Below are positions 25,839 to 33,837 of a stretch of 64,000 nt of DNA, one piece after another (the first letter of the stretch is position 1; the number at the start of each line of letters is the position of its first letter). This DNA comes from Cellulomonas denverensis (GTDB lineage Bacteria; Actinomycetota; Actinomycetes; Actinomycetales; Cellulomonadaceae). The notes under the pieces were generated by a model, which saw only the letters and a program-made list of their open reading frames with translations, did no database searches and was not told the DNA's origin. Both the position numbers and the translations under genes were made by a program. The stretch spans positions 496,001 through 560,000 of the forward strand of contig NZ_JAAXOX010000001.1 in the NCBI RefSeq assembly GCF_012396125.1. The letters run 5' to 3'.

Positions 25839-26399
25839 CTCGTCTCGTCGGTGGCTGCTTGCTCCCCGGACGCGGGGCCGGGGCGCCGTTCAGGTGTCAA
25901 GGTGCAGTGCTGCTCGCACCGTGCGGCGTCGTGGCTGGGCTGCAGTCGGGGCACGGCATGGCGGTGCTGCCATGGCCGCCCAGGCAAGAGCGCATTGCGT
26001 CCGCGTCGAGCGGGAAGGCCGTGGAGTTCGTGCTGTGGAACAGCCAGCGCCCTCGCCATCGGTGCGCAGCTCTGTCTTCAGCCTGTGGTCGTGCGTCTTG
26101 CGACGACCGATCGCGCTGGTGCATCCACGCGACCATGGCGCGGAAGGAAACCGATCGGGTGATCGTGTCCCGGCGGCCGGGCACGATGTCGGCATGGACG
26201 AGACCCCGGATCTGCACGGGCGGCTTGAGCTGCGGAATGCCACACGCTGTCGGGGCGCCTCGACTTCGGCTGCGACGACCGTCCACTAAGCGGCGCGCTG
26301 TCACTGGCGGCGCCCGGCTCGCGGACGGGGCGGGTAGCCCTGTCCACGTCCGCTCTGGCCGCCTCGGAGTCGCTGCGGACGCGCAAGCCAGAGGGCCCC
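25839..26399. other. 561-base region with no supported gene
   Basis: Several overlapping open frames exist on both strands, but none has convincing codon bias or a start signal, and no family is recognisable. It probably contains gene debris of the island. Confidence 0.5.
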
Positions 26400-26893
26400 G
26401 GCATGCCGCAGATGAGGCGGCACTGCTACTCAGGCGGCACGCGATCGCCTACGACGCAGACTTCCACGGCCTGGCGGTCGACTGGGTCAAGGCCGAACTG
26501 GAGGTCCCGCTCACTGCGACCATGGTCCGGTTCGAGGGTCCCGTGTGGCGGGCGGACCTGCTCGACGCCGCAGTCCGACGCGCGACGGTCCGCCTTGAGC
26601 TGTCCGAGTCGCGCCAGGTGACATGCGCAGAGCTCGTGCTGTCCAACGGTGACGAGCTCGAGGTGCTCGACAGCGAGGACCTCGACACGCACGAACATGC
26701 CGGCGCGACGCTCGACACGGGGGCACGACCAGCCTGGACGCGCTGCGGCGGTGCATGGCCGCCCGCGGCCTGCCCGTGGCAGCTGAGCTACTCCGCTACC
26801 CCGGCGCCGGGCGGGACCGGCGTGTGCGGCGAGCTTCGCTTGTGGACACTGGCGCACCCGGGCCGCGAGCCGGGCGATGGCCAGCACTCCTGA
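26400..26893 (+). CDS. Possible coding fragment, unknown product
   Basis: The frame ending at 26893 has strongly G/C-biased third positions from about 26400 to 26720 and encodes an acidic segment (DFHGLAVDWVKAELEVPL, later VLSNGDELEVLDSEDLD) unlike the arginine-rich shadows in the other frames. No start codon with a ribosome site is seen and the last 50 residues lose the bias, so this is likely a truncated gene. It runs almost up to the IS3 remnant. Function unknown. Confidence 0.25.
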
Positions 26894-26899
26894 CGCCCG

Positions 26900-27435
26900 T
26901 CCGGTGCCGAGCATGCGGTCCTGACGTGCTGCCGTGTCTTGGGCGTCAGCAAACCCGGCTACTACCGCTACCGCACCCGCGCCACGTCCCAGACTCAGCT
27001 ACGCCGCCAGTGGCTGACCGAGCTGATTCGTGAGGTCCACGTCGCCTCGCGTGGCACCTACGGCTACCGGCGCGTGCGCGCCAAGCTGACCACGGCGAAG
27101 GACGTGACCGTCTCCTCCATGCTGGTGTTCGCCCTGACGCGCGGCGCCGGGATCTACGGACTCCCCGGACAGGCCCGGCTCCAGCGCCAGCGCGCGGTCA
27201 CAGCCGGTGACCTGGTCAACGACAAGTTCCATCGGCTCTGCCCCAACGAGCTGTGGGTCACCGACATCACCGAACACCACATCCGCGAGGTCAAGCTCCA
27301 CTGCTGCGTGCTGGACGCCTTCAGCTGCACGATCATCGGCTGGTCGATCGACTCCACCCAGGACACCCGCCTCGTGATCAACGCCCTCGACATGGCCATC
27401 CGCAACAGCCGCCGTCCTGCGGGCGATCCTGGTCA
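26900..27435 (+). mobile_element. IS3-family transposase (OrfB) remnant
   Basis: The frame carries the IS3 OrfB hallmarks: the HTH_21 segment CCRVLGVSKPGYYRYRTR, then WLTELIREVHVASRGTYGYRR and the start of the rve catalytic domain (NELWVTDITEH with the first aspartate, VLDAFSCTIIGWSID with a second region). Homology stops near NALDMAIRNSR at about 27410, before the second catalytic aspartate and the glutamate, and the N-terminus is also missing. No terminal inverted repeats or OrfA are present. It is an inactive relic that probably records an old rearrangement next to the helicase module. Confidence 0.8.
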
Positions 27436-27458
27436 GCCTCAGGCGTTAGGAGACGCGG

Positions 27459-28175
27459 CTAGCTGGCGCTCGACATGGTGGCGCGGATGTCCCACATCAG
27501 GTGGGGTGAAGACCGATCGTTGGCCGTCAGGACCGAGTCTCCGAGGTGTCTCCATGAGCCGGACGCGAAGAACGGCTCGTGGAATCGACGCTGCGTAGGG
27601 TAGGAGTGCCGGAACACGAAGTCGAGGAAACGCAAGACGTGGACCGGGGCGACGCATGGGATCCGGCACTGAGGGTTGTTGAAGGTGAGGTGCGCCGCCG
27701 GGTGGCCGGGGGCACTCGCGCGAGGGTCGAAGTCGAAACGCAGCTGGCTTCTCAGCAGGATGTCCGTGCTGCCGTAATACAACTCGATGGCATCCTGCAA
27801 CGACTCCTGCGCGAAGAGGGCGGGGTCCACGTCGTAGGGGCACGGCATGTACGCGAGCCGATGACCGACAACCTCTCCCTTCACCGAGACGTCATAGGTG
27901 ACCTGGATGAGGCTGCCATCGAACAAGACAGCGGAGTACGACCCGGACCTGATCCAGGCCAGGTACTGGTCAATACCTGGGTGATCATGGGAGAGCAGGA
28001 AGCCTACGTCTCGCACGTGCGACACGAAACGGACGCTCTCCACCCGGGTCCCATCCTCAAGCGGTGACCTAGAGAAGATCGCAACCGGGTTCACCACCAG
28101 GCAGAGATCGGCGTCCAGGAGGTAGTCGAGGGCATTCTGGATGTCGTCACGTACGGCTCTAGATGACGTCAGCAT
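27459..28175 (-). CDS. DUF2290-family protein, partner of the upstream helicase
   Basis: A 238-residue protein that I place in DUF2290 from its C-terminal signature: FDFDPRA, then HPAAHLTFNNPQCRIPC and the downstream HVLRFLDFVFRHSYP. It begins inside the 3' end of the helicase gene: ATG 28175 (or GTG 28184) overlaps the helicase stop at 28159-28161 by 17 to 26 bases, so the two are translationally coupled. The family has no known activity. The tight pairing suggests the two products act together, possibly against foreign nucleic acid; that is inference from the island setting. Confidence 0.7.
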   Translation of the reverse strand: MLTSSRAVRDDIQNALDYLLDADLCLVVNPVAIFSRSPLEDGTRVESVRFVSHVRDVGFLLSHDHPGIDQYLAWIRSGSYSAVLFDGSLIQVTYDVSVKGEVVGHRLAYMPCPYDVDPALFAQESLQDAIELYYGSTDILLRSQLRFDFDPRASAPGHPAAHLTFNNPQCRIPCVAPVHVLRFLDFVFRHSYPTQRRFHEPFFASGSWRHLGDSVLTANDRSSPHLMWDIRATMSSAS

Positions 28176-30315
28176 CGGGGTCACCCGTGCCTGCCTGGAG
28201 GCGGGAGAGCCGGGTCCTCACGTTGGGCGGGAGATCTAGGAGGTCCATCTCGCCGCGGTCGATGGCCTCCAGGAAGGCCTGCACTCCTTCGGTGGCGCGC
28301 CGGACCGTTTCCTCCTCATGTTCGGGACGGTCTCGATGGATGTGGCGTAGCTGGTCGAGTTGCGGGCCGGTCGGGATCGTGAACTCGAGTTGGAAGTTCT
28401 TGGCGATGGTCTGCTCAACCTCGCTCATGATCGCCGCCATCTGGTCGCCCCAGCCGACGATCCGGACCCAGGCCCGGCTACGGGTGATTGCCGTGAAGAG
28501 CGTGTTCCGCCGGCTGACGGCGTTGAAGTTGGTGGCCGTGTAGTGCGCATCGAGGACGTAGACCATCGGCGCTTCGTTGCCTTTGGCACGGAAGATGTGT
28601 GCGATGGCGACAGAGCCCGGCTGGAAGATCTCGTCGGCGCTCGTGTTCACCCCGGCGAGATGCGACGGAATGTTGCGGCGATGCAAGTGGCGCATCAAAC
28701 GTGGCCCACGGCTCTTCGCGCGGTATGTGTCGGGAAGGACGATCAGGATGTCGTCGGGCTCAAGTTCATCAGACTCCAGGTTCTTGGCGATCTCCTTCGC
28801 AATCCAGGCATCCTGCGCATCCTCGTCGTCGAACCGAAGCACCTGCACGGCGTCCACCGGGTCGAGCAACTCTGGGAAGTAAGACGGGTAGCTCTCGCTA
28901 GATCGCTTCAACGCCACCGGTGCGCCAGGCACGAGTTCGCCATGGACGACGTCGTATCCGATGTCCTGCCAAAGCTTGGCCTCGTCGGGATGCTGGAGCA
29001 GCCCCTCCTTCCGGTAGATGCCGACACCCAACGCATGCGCGGTTGCCAGCGCCCATGGGGTGTTGCGGTAGCAGACCGGCAGGACGATGTCGCGGCGCGG
29101 CGAGCCGGGAGCTGCGTCCAAGTTGACTCGGGGCGCTCCGGCGGCGGTTGAACCGAAGAGCTCCTGTGTCGAGGGCATGGCGGCCTCGGAGAGCCGTTGC
29201 AGTTCGTCGTAGCCCCACACGATCCGCTTCGGCTTCCGGGTGAAGAGATAGACGAGTTGGAAGAACTCGGGTGGCAGGTCTTGTGCCTCGTCGATGAGAA
29301 CCGCGTCGAAGATCGGGTTCACAATGGTGTTCTGCGCGACGGCCAAGAGTTCGGCGCAAATTCCGCGGAAGGCGTCGTCCATGCCGTACTTCCCGGACGC
29401 GTACGACCAATCCCGGGGTGTCTCGCCGAGGGCCTGTGCGATCTGGCTGTAGACGCCGGCCCGTCCTCTGGAGCCCCAGGAGTGAACGATCTGCATCCGC
29501 TCCGGGTCAGGTCGGTCGTTGATGTGCTCGAACGTAAACCGCGTGACTAGGTCGTCGATCTGCTGGTAGAGCGCGCGAGAGTGGAAGGTGATGGCGATCC
29601 GCCACTCAGGATGGGTGGTGTGCCAGTAGGCGGCTTTGAGCGCAAGAACGACCGTCTTGCCGGAGCCGGCGAGCCCTCTAATGCGTTGCGGACCGTCCGG
29701 GCTCTCGATGGCGGCCTGCTTTTGCCACCGGTCAAGGTTGGCGATGCCCTTCTCGATGGACTTGATCTTCGCGCCCCGCGAGTCGGATTGCGTGACCTGC
29801 GCGCGCTTCTTTCGCGGTTTGATCGTCGTGACGCGCTGGAGCGCTGCGTGCACGTTGTGCTCGACGTTCTCGCTGATCCCGCCGAGTCCGCGGAGCCATT
29901 CGTCGAGTTCCCCGAGGGTTCCGTAGAATCCCTCGCCCTCTGGCTTTGGATGCTCTGGCGGTACGTCCGCGAAGACGGTGGCTGTGCTGGGGACAACGGC
30001 GAGGCGACGGCCGGTCCGCAGTCCCTCGTGTCGGCTGAGATAACCCTCGAGTACTGCGTACAGGCGATCTTGCTCGGCGATCACCTCGTCCCACTCCGCT
30101 GGCGACTGGGGCACCTCGTCGCTCAACAGCAGCGCGACGAGGCCATGTTCACGGGTGACAAGCAGCGCGTCAATGTCGACGCGGTCATCCGCCGTCGCCA
30201 GCACGGGGTATCCGAGGTACAAGACGCCTTCATCGACAGTCCTGCCGAGCGCGGTGGCAAGCTGCTCGGCCACAGCCCGATTCCGGCTCTCCCCCTGCAC
30301 GACTTCCAACGTCAC
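28159..30315 (-). CDS. Superfamily 1 (UvrD/Rep-like) helicase with N-terminal NERD-like domain
   Basis: A 718-residue protein. The SF1 motifs are in order: Walker A GLAGSGKT (K220), motif Ia region (ITFHSRAL), Walker B VLIDEAQD (D342-E343), motif III WGYDELQRL, motif IV CYRNTPWA, motif V AHIFRAKGNEAPMVYV and motif VI LFTAITRSRAWV. The first 150 residues look like a NERD/restriction-endonuclease-type fold (VDIDALLVTREHGLVALLL) but the usual E-x-K of an active nuclease is not evident. GTG 30315 has GGAG seven bases upstream. It is coupled to the DUF2290 gene. Helicases of this build are frequent in phage-defence islands; the role here is inferred. Confidence 0.85.
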   Translation of the reverse strand: MTLEVVQGESRNRAVAEQLATALGRTVDEGVLYLGYPVLATADDRVDIDALLVTREHGLVALLLSDEVPQSPAEWDEVIAEQDRLYAVLEGYLSRHEGLRTGRRLAVVPSTATVFADVPPEHPKPEGEGFYGTLGELDEWLRGLGGISENVEHNVHAALQRVTTIKPRKKRAQVTQSDSRGAKIKSIEKGIANLDRWQKQAAIESPDGPQRIRGLAGSGKTVVLALKAAYWHTTHPEWRIAITFHSRALYQQIDDLVTRFTFEHINDRPDPERMQIVHSWGSRGRAGVYSQIAQALGETPRDWSYASGKYGMDDAFRGICAELLAVAQNTIVNPIFDAVLIDEAQDLPPEFFQLVYLFTRKPKRIVWGYDELQRLSEAAMPSTQELFGSTAAGAPRVNLDAAPGSPRRDIVLPVCYRNTPWALATAHALGVGIYRKEGLLQHPDEAKLWQDIGYDVVHGELVPGAPVALKRSSESYPSYFPELLDPVDAVQVLRFDDEDAQDAWIAKEIAKNLESDELEPDDILIVLPDTYRAKSRGPRLMRHLHRRNIPSHLAGVNTSADEIFQPGSVAIAHIFRAKGNEAPMVYVLDAHYTATNFNAVSRRNTLFTAITRSRAWVRIVGWGDQMAAIMSEVEQTIAKNFQLEFTIPTGPQLDQLRHIHRDRPEHEEETVRRATEGVQAFLEAIDRGEMDLLDLPPNVRTRLSRLQAGTGDPDADVI

Positions 30316-30511
30316 CGCGTGCTCCGATCTGATCGAGCTGTGCCTCCTGCGACGACCCTCAGCCGCCCTGAACTATCTGCTTGACCCTAACGCCGCCGCC
30401 CGCCAATCTGGACGGACGCCTGGCACCTCCGGCTCGGCCCGCCCGGCACACCTAGCGAGGACGTGCCGCAGATCTTCCTCGCAGCCGTGCATTACCGGCG
30501 CCGCGGGTGCG

Positions 30512-31639
30512 CTAGTGCTCCGCCGTCGGCAATCCTCCAAAACTCGCACGCAAGTCCGGCCCTCCGGCCTCCGCAAGCTCATCCAAGACACTGATCGCTA
30601 CATCGGCCACCATGCCCGGCTCCGCGTCGATGGCGGCCTTGACGTCGGAGACCGGCGGCTGCTCAGCAAGGAACGGGTACTTCTCGAGCAAGAACCGGCG
30701 GCGGTACGCCAGGTCAGCGGCATCCACGATGCTCTCGAGCGTCGCCCAGTTGAAGCTCGCGCCCACCACCACACCGAGGGCAGGCACGAACCGACCCAAG
30801 CTCTGCTTCGTGTACCGCAGCGCAAACTTCGACGCGAACTGCGTGTACAGCCGGGCGATCGTGGAGTCCATCGCCTTCCAGGTCGCACCGCGGTACAGCT
30901 GCTGGGTCAGGGAGGACAGCTCCGCCATCGCCGCAAGCTTTGCCGTGGACGACATCGCCGTGCCGGCGTTCACGACGGACAGCACGAAGACCTTCTCGTT
31001 CGGGTCCCTCGCGTCGTACCCGTACGCGAGCGCGACCTGACCCACAACCCTCGACGCGAGCGCCAGGACAGCGGCAATGTCCCCGGCAACGGCTGCGAAG
31101 ACCACACCCCCCGCCGGCGCAGCCGCAGCGCCCCCCGACACCGGGATCGCGAGCTGACCACCAGTGATCGCCGCACTGCTGATCGCACCGGACGCCGCAG
31201 CCAGACCCGGGTAGTACGTCTTGAACGCCCAGCCCTTCACGGCGTCGACCTGCTGCAGGTCCAAGGCGCGTACATCAATCAGCAGCTCGACATCATGGCC
31301 ACGGCGCTGGTGTTTGCCGACTACCCGCTCCGGCGTGAGCCCCGTGCGGGCGATCGACGCGACCGCTCTCTCCGCCGACTGCGCTGCCCCCGAGACCCAG
31401 GGGCCGGGCACGAGGTCCTGCACGCCGCCAGCGACCCGCCGTGCGGCACGGGCGACCGCGTCGGTCGTGCGTGACAGCGTCGGGCTGCTCGAGGTGACCT
31501 TCCCGACACGGTCCCCAATCGCTCGGACACCACGCGCCGTAGTGTCTCCGACCACGTTCAGCGCACGGGCACCAGCACGGGGACGCGAGCGCTGCAGCGC
31601 CAACCACGCCGCCTGCTCGTACCTCGAGGGTTGCGTCAT
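30512..31639 (-). CDS. EcsC-family protein
   Basis: A 375-residue protein with the EcsC family look: VDAVKGWAFKTYYPGLAAAS, a glycine/alanine-rich hydrophobic block (about 150-200, likely membrane-associated helices), then LASRVVGQVALAYGYD followed by a helical C-terminus. Bacterial EcsC proteins are poorly understood membrane-associated factors; some occur near defence genes. It sits upstream of the helicase/DUF2290 pair in the same direction but separated by 196 bases, so it may have its own promoter. Confidence 0.75.
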   Translation of the reverse strand: MTQPSRYEQAAWLALQRSRPRAGARALNVVGDTTARGVRAIGDRVGKVTSSSPTLSRTTDAVARAARRVAGGVQDLVPGPWVSGAAQSAERAVASIARTGLTPERVVGKHQRRGHDVELLIDVRALDLQQVDAVKGWAFKTYYPGLAAASGAISSAAITGGQLAIPVSGGAAAAPAGGVVFAAVAGDIAAVLALASRVVGQVALAYGYDARDPNEKVFVLSVVNAGTAMSSTAKLAAMAELSSLTQQLYRGATWKAMDSTIARLYTQFASKFALRYTKQSLGRFVPALGVVVGASFNWATLESIVDAADLAYRRRFLLEKYPFLAEQPPVSDVKAAIDAEPGMVADVAISVLDELAEAGGPDLRASFGGLPTAEH

Positions 31640-32001
31640 GGCCGCACAGTACGACCTGCCACAGACACCCCGGAAGGGACGGGCGCACCGTCAACCACGC
31701 AGCCCTCGTCCCGCACTGCTTCACGGGTAGGTGGGACCGTCGCCTACCCGTGCAGAACCCGGGCCGCGGGTCGGGCCGTGACAGCACGCCTGATGCCCGT
31801 TCGGCGTCGAGCAGGGGCGGTAGGACTCGCAGTCCCATGCGGGCCATGGTGTTGCGGACCCTTGGATACACAGTCAGCACCCATGGCCCCGTCGTGGTCG
31901 CCGTTGTCGGTTCTTCGGGCCAATGTCGCCAGGCGAGTCTCGATCACGGTGTCGGTGCTTTGCGAGGCCGTGGATGTCTCGGCGCCGGAGGTTGACTCCC
32001 C
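31640..32001. other. 362-base intergenic region with a 10-bp inverted repeat
   Basis: No gene is supported here. It contains the divergent promoters expected for the EcsC gene and the integrase remnant and the perfect inverted repeat at 31722-31752. Confidence 0.6.
31722..31752. repeat. Perfect 10-bp inverted repeat near the integrase remnant
   Basis: CACGGGTAGG (31722-31731) and CCTACCCGTG (31743-31752) flank an 11-base spacer. It could be an operator, a terminator or a recombination core site for the nearby tyrosine recombinase; nothing in the sequence decides. Confidence 0.6.
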
Positions 32002-32954
32002 ATGGCACGACGACTGCCGACCGACGACGTCCCGAACCGTCCGCACCAGCCGACGCGCGGGATGCAGGACGAGCTGGAGGGCGTGATGCTCCAGTGGCAG
32101 ATCTCTGAGGTGCACTCATCTCAGACCTACGCCCGGATGACCGAGATAGTGCACCGGTTCGCCAGCCGCCTCGCCGCACAGGGCGTCGGCACGTTCGCCG
32201 CCGTGACGGCCGAGCACGCGGCGGCCTTCGTCCTGGCCCCGACGGGTGAGGGGGCGGCGCCCGGAGGTGACCACCCAGCACGCTCGGCGGACCGTTGTCC
32301 GCACGCTGTACAAGACCTTGCGCCGCCTGGACCACCCGGTCGGCGACCCGACGCTGGACCTGGTCCTGCCGCCCCGCGGGCTGAGGGTCGCCCGGCCGAT
32401 GACCGACGACAAGGTGACGCTCGCGCGCGCGTCCGCGCAGGCGATGCCCGGCCGTCGCGGATGGATGCGGGCCACCGCGTGGGCGCTCGGAGAGGCGGGC
32501 GCGGTGTCCTCTGAGATCACCGCGACGGGTCGGCGACCTCAACGACCCGGACAACTCCCAGTACGTCCATCTGCCCAGCACCCGGCGATTGCGGCCGCGG
32601 CGGGCTGAACTGACCCCGTGGGCTCACCAGGTGCTCGCCTACCGGGTGATGACGTTGCGGCGCGCAGGCCGTGGCGGTCCAGGCACGCTGCTCGCCTACG
32701 GGGGCACGATGCCTCCCGGTGGGGCGAAGGCACAAGCGACGGTCTGCAACGCCCTGCGCGACGTTCTGAACGCGGCAGGGCTCAGCGGCGAGCCGGACGT
32801 GCGCCCGTCCTCGCTGCGACACTGGGTCGGACGCCGCGCATTCGACGCCGGCGCACCGATCGAGCAGGTCGCCACGCTGCTCGGACACCGCTCACTGGAC
32901 GCCACGGCCGAGGACATCGCCTTGGACTGGGCGAGGGAGGTCGATCACCGATGA
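32002..32954 (+). pseudogene. Tyrosine recombinase/integrase, two frameshifts
   Basis: Three consecutive frames give one integrase-like protein. The N-terminal SAM-like core-binding part (LEGVMLQWQISEVHSSQTYA, VTAEHAAAFVLAPTGEG) is read from ATG 32002; after a shift near 32240 the reading continues as TQHARRTVVRTLYKTLRRL to AVSSEIT; after a second shift near 32520 it goes on as LNDPDNSQYVHLPSTRRLRP through RPSSLRHWVGRRAF and VATLLGHRSLDATAEDIAL to the stop. The box II arginine/histidine region and LGHRS are recognisable, but no clear nucleophilic tyrosine follows LGHRS. It probably moved the island once and is now dead. Confidence 0.75.
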
Positions 32955-33279
32955 GCGCCCGCGCCTATGCCCTACAGCCAGCCCCTGGGGCCGCCGCTCC
33001 CCGGCCGCAACCCTCACCACCGCCGAGCAGATCACCGCGGTGTTCACCCACCGCGCCCTGTACGAGATGGCCGCCGCCGTCCCAGCGCAGGACCGCGTGG
33101 AGTCCGAGCTCGGGACTACACCAGAAGGGGTTGAGGCCGCGGGCGACGTCCCATTTGCGATGGTGCTTCCAGGGGATGGCACCCCTCCAACGTTTTACCT
33201 CCCTTCATTTATCTACCCGAAGATTCAGGCGAATGCGATCACGGTCGACTTTGATCCCCGCGGCTCGGACGGTTCGTAG
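32951..33279 (+). pseudogene. Frameshifted small gene coupled to the integrase remnant
   Basis: ATG 32951 overlaps the integrase stop (ATGA). The first codons read MSARAYALQPAPG, but the convincing frame then shifts near 33005 to LTTAEQITAVFTHRALYEMA and runs to a stop at 33277. The overlap suggests an accessory protein of the integrase. I do not recognise the family. Confidence 0.45.
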
Positions 33280-33705
33280 TCCACCTCGCACGGGCGATGG
33301 GAGCCCGGTCGGAGTGGCGTGGCCCGGCGCGCCTCGGGCGCTCACGATCGGGTCATGCCTGGGTAGTTCGGAGATCCCGAACTCGAGCACGCCGGGACAC
33401 ACCCCGACAGCCGCTGCATCCGTCCTGAGCGGCGTTCGATCAGTCGCGGGCACCGTCTTTGAGCGCGTCGCGCCGGACCAGTGACCCCCGCCCAACCGTC
33501 GACACCATCTTGGCGCACCGCGCCGGCGAGGCGGGCGGTGGGCCAGATCTACGCGACCAGGCGCATCACCGACATGTCCGTGGCGCACGGGCCAACCCGG
33601 GTGTCTCCGCGCTACGCTTCCACCTGAGGGGCGGGAGTAGCGGCGCACTGGCGCCTTTCCCTTTCTCTTCACCTAGGGTTGTTCAGGCCAAATCCCGCAC
33701 GACCC
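33280..33705. other. 426-base region upstream of tRNA-Lys, no supported gene
   Basis: I see no coding region with normal codon bias. Its end holds the tRNA leader, which is the right copy of the 44-bp direct repeat. Confidence 0.55.
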
Positions 33706-33715
33706 GGGCCTCTAG
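33672..33715 (+). repeat. Right copy of imperfect 44-bp direct repeat, overlapping tRNA-Lys
   Basis: This copy comprises the leader of the tRNA gene and its first ten bases. It matches 23116-23159 at 33 of 44 positions without gaps. Together the copies bracket about 10.5 kb of accessory DNA. Confidence 0.6.
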
Positions 33716-33778
33716 CTCAATTGGCAGAGCAGCGGACTTTTAATCCGCGGGTTGTGGGTTCGATCCCCACGGGGCCCA
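33706..33778 (+). tRNA. tRNA-Lys (anticodon TTT)
   Basis: A complete cloverleaf of 73 bases: acceptor GGGCCTC with GGGGCCC (one G-T pair), D stem GCTC/GAGC, anticodon stem GCGGA/TCCGC with loop CTTTTAA (anticodon TTT), T arm GTGGG-TTCGATC-CCCAC and discriminator A at 33778. The CCA end is not encoded (CCC follows). It marks the right edge of the island; an adjacent AbiE-like gene pair lies immediately downstream. Confidence 0.95.
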
Positions 33779-33787
33779 CCCGTGGGG
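33765..33787 (+). terminator. Inverted repeat overlapping the tRNA 3' end
   Basis: CCCCACGGG (33765-33773) and CCCGTGGGG (33779-33787) form a perfect 9-bp stem with a five-base loop. The left arm includes the 3' strand of the T stem and part of the acceptor stem, so this hairpin competes with tRNA folding. There is no T run; it may act in termination or 3' processing. Confidence 0.45.
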
Positions 33788-33801
33788 ACCGCCCTCGCTG
33801 T

Positions 33802-33837
33802 TGACACTGATGTGCCGAAGTCGGAACATCAGTGTCA
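33802..33837. promoter_or_regulatory. 12-bp inverted repeat on the antitoxin-like start codon
   Basis: TGACACTGATGT (33802-33813) and ACATCAGTGTCA (33826-33837) are perfect complements with a 12-base spacer. The last base is the A of the ATG. TTGACA at 33801-33806 could be a -35 element inside the left arm. This is a likely autoregulatory operator for the HTH protein. Confidence 0.75.

Noticed and set aside
25839..26300. Several 100-130 codon frames on both strands
   Set aside because: They overlap each other, are rich in Arg and Cys and have no start signals; treated as debris.
26900..27435. Active IS3 element
   Set aside because: OrfA, the second catalytic aspartate, the glutamate and the terminal inverted repeats are missing.
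28159..30315. Calling the helicase a known named defence system such as Gabija or Zorya
   Set aside because: The partner is DUF2290 and not the nuclease or motor proteins those systems need, and there is no GajA-, ZorA- or ZorB-like gene.
33459..33743. Small plus-strand frame running into the tRNA gene
   Set aside because: It overlaps the tRNA, has no ribosome site and its codon use lacks the G/C third-position bias.
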